Shown here piece by piece: positions 13,874-15,149 of a DNA stretch of 15,149 nt. Numbering within the stretch: position 1 is the stretch's first letter; every line of letters begins with the position of its first letter. Made by a program: the position numbers and the translations under genes. A model generated the notes under the pieces. That model was given only the letters and a program-made list of their open reading frames with translations. It made no database searches and had not been told where the DNA came from. The stretch is from the NCBI GenBank assembly GCA_030672445.1, contig DAOVGK010000052.1, positions 1 to 15,149 on the forward strand, in the 5' to 3' direction. The stretch comes from Candidatus Aerophobota bacterium (GTDB taxonomy: Bacteria; Aerophobota; Aerophobia; Aerophobales; AE-B3A).

Positions 13874-14749
13874 CTATGCTCTGGGATGAGTGGTTTGATA
13901 AATCTCCTTGAGTCTTCTGGTGTTTAAATGGGTATAGATCTGAGTGGTGGAGAGCCGTTCGTGACCCAAAAGTTCCTGGATACTGCGTATATCCGCCCCC
14001 CGGTTCAAAAGATGGGTAGCAAAGGAGTGGCGCAGTATGTGTGGACCGGCTTCCTTTTGGATGTTGGCTAATTCCAGGTATTGATTCATTTTTTTTCGTA
14101 AAGACCTGTCGGAGAGTCTTCCTCCGAATCTATTGACAAAAAGAGCCTTTACTCCAGGCTTTACTTTCTCGCCTCTCACGGGTAAATATGTCGTTAGTGC
14201 TTTAACGGCGTAACTTCCCACTGGTATAATCCTTTCTTTAGAGCCTTTGCCCAGAACTTTCACTGTCTCTGACCCAAAGTCAATATTCTCAACCTCAAGA
14301 TTTACTAACTCAGCCGCTCTCATTCCGGTGGCATATAAAAGCTCCAGAATTGCCCCATCCCGAAGGCGAATAAAATCCTCTCCTCCTGCTGCACTGAGAA
14401 GTCTTTGCACCTCTTCCTCCTCCAGATACACTGGGATTTTTCTTCCCCGTTTTGGGCCTCGCATCCCCGAGAGAGGAAAAGACTCAAGATGTCCCTTTAA
14501 ATAGAGAAAATAAAAGAAGCTTCGTAAAGAAGCTACTCTGCGGGCCAGAGTAGATTTTCTTCTTTCTTTTTTCTGAAGAGACCCCAGATACCCTCGTACC
14601 GTGGGATAGCCTACTTCTTTCAAATCTTTCCTCTGGGAAAGGAGAAATTTTAAAAAGTCTTTTACATCACTGGTGTAGCTTTTAACCGTCTGAAAAGAAA
14701 GATTTTTTTCCTCTTCCAGGTACCGATGAAATCTATCCAGCCAATCTAT
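13874..14749 (-). CDS. xerC: XerC-type tyrosine recombinase, non-canonical start (AUA proposed)
   Basis: Site-specific recombinase that, with a XerD-type partner, resolves chromosome dimers at dif. The catalytic set is complete; numbered from the proposed start it is R144 (ATGMRAAEL), K168 (GKGSKE), H237 and R240 (HILRHS), H263 (LGHERLS) and nucleophile Y272 (YTHL). The N-terminal core-binding domain (WLDRFHRYLEEEKNLSFQTV, then SYTSDVKDFLKFLL) is clear upstream of the first TTG (14621-14623), so starting at that TTG would delete about 42 conserved residues. No ATG, GTG or TTG exists in frame between that TTG and the topA stop. An ATA at 14747-14749 lies seven nt after GGAG (14757-14760) and gives 291 residues, near the family length. 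The alternative is an ATG at 14760-14762 in another frame, joined by a one-base change in the A6 run at 14749-14754. It sits 3 nt after topA, as in Bacillus, so it is a housekeeping gene and not a mobile-element integrase. Confidence 0.88.
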   Translation of the reverse strand: MDWLDRFHRYLEEEKNLSFQTVKSYTSDVKDFLKFLLSQRKDLKEVGYPTVRGYLGSLQKKERRKSTLARRVASLRSFFYFLYLKGHLESFPLSGMRGPKRGRKIPVYLEEEEVQRLLSAAGGEDFIRLRDGAILELLYATGMRAAELVNLEVENIDFGSETVKVLGKGSKERIIPVGSYAVKALTTYLPVRGEKVKPGVKALFVNRFGGRLSDRSLRKKMNQYLELANIQKEAGPHILRHSFATHLLNRGADIRSIQELLGHERLSTTQIYTHLNTRRLKEIYQTTHPRA

Positions 14750-14752
14750 TTT

Positions 14753-15149
14753 TTAGCTCCATCTTCTTTTCATTATTTTAAAAGGAACTCTACCCAGTTT
14801 GAGCTCCTCAACCAGAAACTCCTCCAGTTTTTTTCCACACTCCGGACATTTCAAACCATTCTTAACCTTTACCAAATAAGTATTCCCACAATAGGGACAA
14901 TTTTCTGCCACTAGTTCGGCTCTGGAGGCAAACCGGCATTGGGGAAATCTCGAGCATCCATAAAAAATGCTGCCCTTTTTGGATGATCTCTCTACGATCT
15001 CTCCCCTACAGCCCGGGGAAGGACACCTGACACCTGTCTTTTGAGCTACTTCCCTGGTGTTCTTACAGCGAGGATAATTAGAACAAGCAAGAAATTCTCC
15101 GTAGCGGCCGAATTTAAGAACCATTTCCCCTCCACATTTCTCACATTTA
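14753..15149 (-). CDS. topA: DNA topoisomerase I, C-terminal zinc-finger region, cut by window edge
   Basis: The 3' end of topA; its 5' part lies beyond 15149. The reading frame enters the window from its edge, so the ATG at 15122-15124 is an internal Met. The visible 131 residues contain three Cys4 zinc-finger units of the topoisomerase I type: CEKCGGE with CSNYPRC; CPSPGC with YGCSRFPQC; and CPYCG with CPECGKK. In the family these fingers bind single-stranded DNA and support relaxation of negative supercoils by the upstream catalytic domains, which are not seen here. The protein ends KIMKRRWS and stops at TAA (14753-14755). xerC follows within a few nt, matching the topA-codV neighbourhood of Bacillus. 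Confidence 0.9.
   Translation of the reverse strand, partial: KCEKCGGEMVLKFGRYGEFLACSNYPRCKNTREVAQKTGVRCPSPGCRGEIVERSSKKGSIFYGCSRFPQCRFASRAELVAENCPYCGNTYLVKVKNGLKCPECGKKLEEFLVEELKLGRVPFKIMKRRWS
14757..14760 (-). promoter_or_regulatory. Shine-Dalgarno GGAG supporting an AUA start for xerC
   Basis: GGAG inside the last codons of topA (TGG AGC TAA) lies exactly seven nt before ATA at 14747-14749, the ordinary spacing. The competing ATG at 14760-14762 overlaps this site and has only a weak AGAAG directly before it. This spacing is the main reason to place the xerC start at the ATA. Confidence 0.5.

Noticed and set aside
14621..14623. TTG as the start of xerC, giving a 249-residue protein
   Set aside because: It would remove about 42 residues of a clearly conserved core-binding domain that is open and in frame upstream, and no ribosome binding site stands before it.
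13874..14749. Integrase of a mobile element
   Set aside because: The topA-xerC-hslV-hslU order is a known housekeeping neighbourhood; no attachment-site repeats or cargo genes are near.
14745..14762. TopA-XerC fusion by readthrough of the topA TAA
   Set aside because: The two frames are the same, so it is formally possible, but TopA zinc fingers end normally, the genes are separate in known relatives, and GGAG is well placed for separate initiation.

Overview
The window looks like a stretch of a bacterial chromosome of moderate to low G+C with nothing plasmid- or phage-like. The order topA, xerC, hslV, hslU is the one seen in Bacillus subtilis (topA, codV/xerC, clpQ/hslV, clpY/hslU). The DppF ATPase carries the SMIDVS D-loop variant that I associate with thermophilic and archaeal homologues. 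Several intergenic gaps hold degenerate dispersed repeats of a kind common in genomes of uncultivated phyla. A candidate-phylum or deep-branching bacterium is my best guess; nothing here fixes the taxon.

Left part (1 to 5592, all minus strand). Reading in the direction of transcription there is a four-gene group: an unrecognised 185-residue protein, an unrecognised membrane-anchored protein of about 331 residues, a MoxR/NorQ-like AAA+ ATPase, and a 666-residue NorD-like von Willebrand factor A (vWA) protein. The last three are tightly coupled (4-nt overlap, then a 2-nt gap). After a repeat-filled gap comes the start of hflK, which runs off the left edge. No NO reductase, RuBisCO or chelatase subunit, the usual clients of such ATPase/vWA pairs, is present, so this is an orphan module and the best candidate for an undescribed system. 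The vWA protein keeps an HExxH motif in its N-terminal domain.

Middle (5593 to 11547, plus strand). A 467-nt divergent intergenic region with two tandem candidate promoters leads into a complete peptide/nickel-type ABC importer operon: substrate-binding protein, two permeases and two ATPases. A perfect 13-bp hairpin separates the binding-protein gene from the permease genes.

Right part (11619 to 15149, minus strand, convergent with the importer). In transcription order: the 3' end of topA (C-terminal zinc fingers), xerC, hslV and hslU. XerC is full length only if translation starts at a non-standard AUA codon or if a run of six A is read in another frame. hslV and hslU are separated by 249 nt holding two nested inverted-repeat elements. 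HslV and HslU form the cytoplasmic ATP-dependent HslUV protease; HflK is a membrane regulator of FtsH, so protein quality control appears at both ends of the window.

No rRNA, convincing tRNA, CRISPR array, insertion sequence or origin was found.
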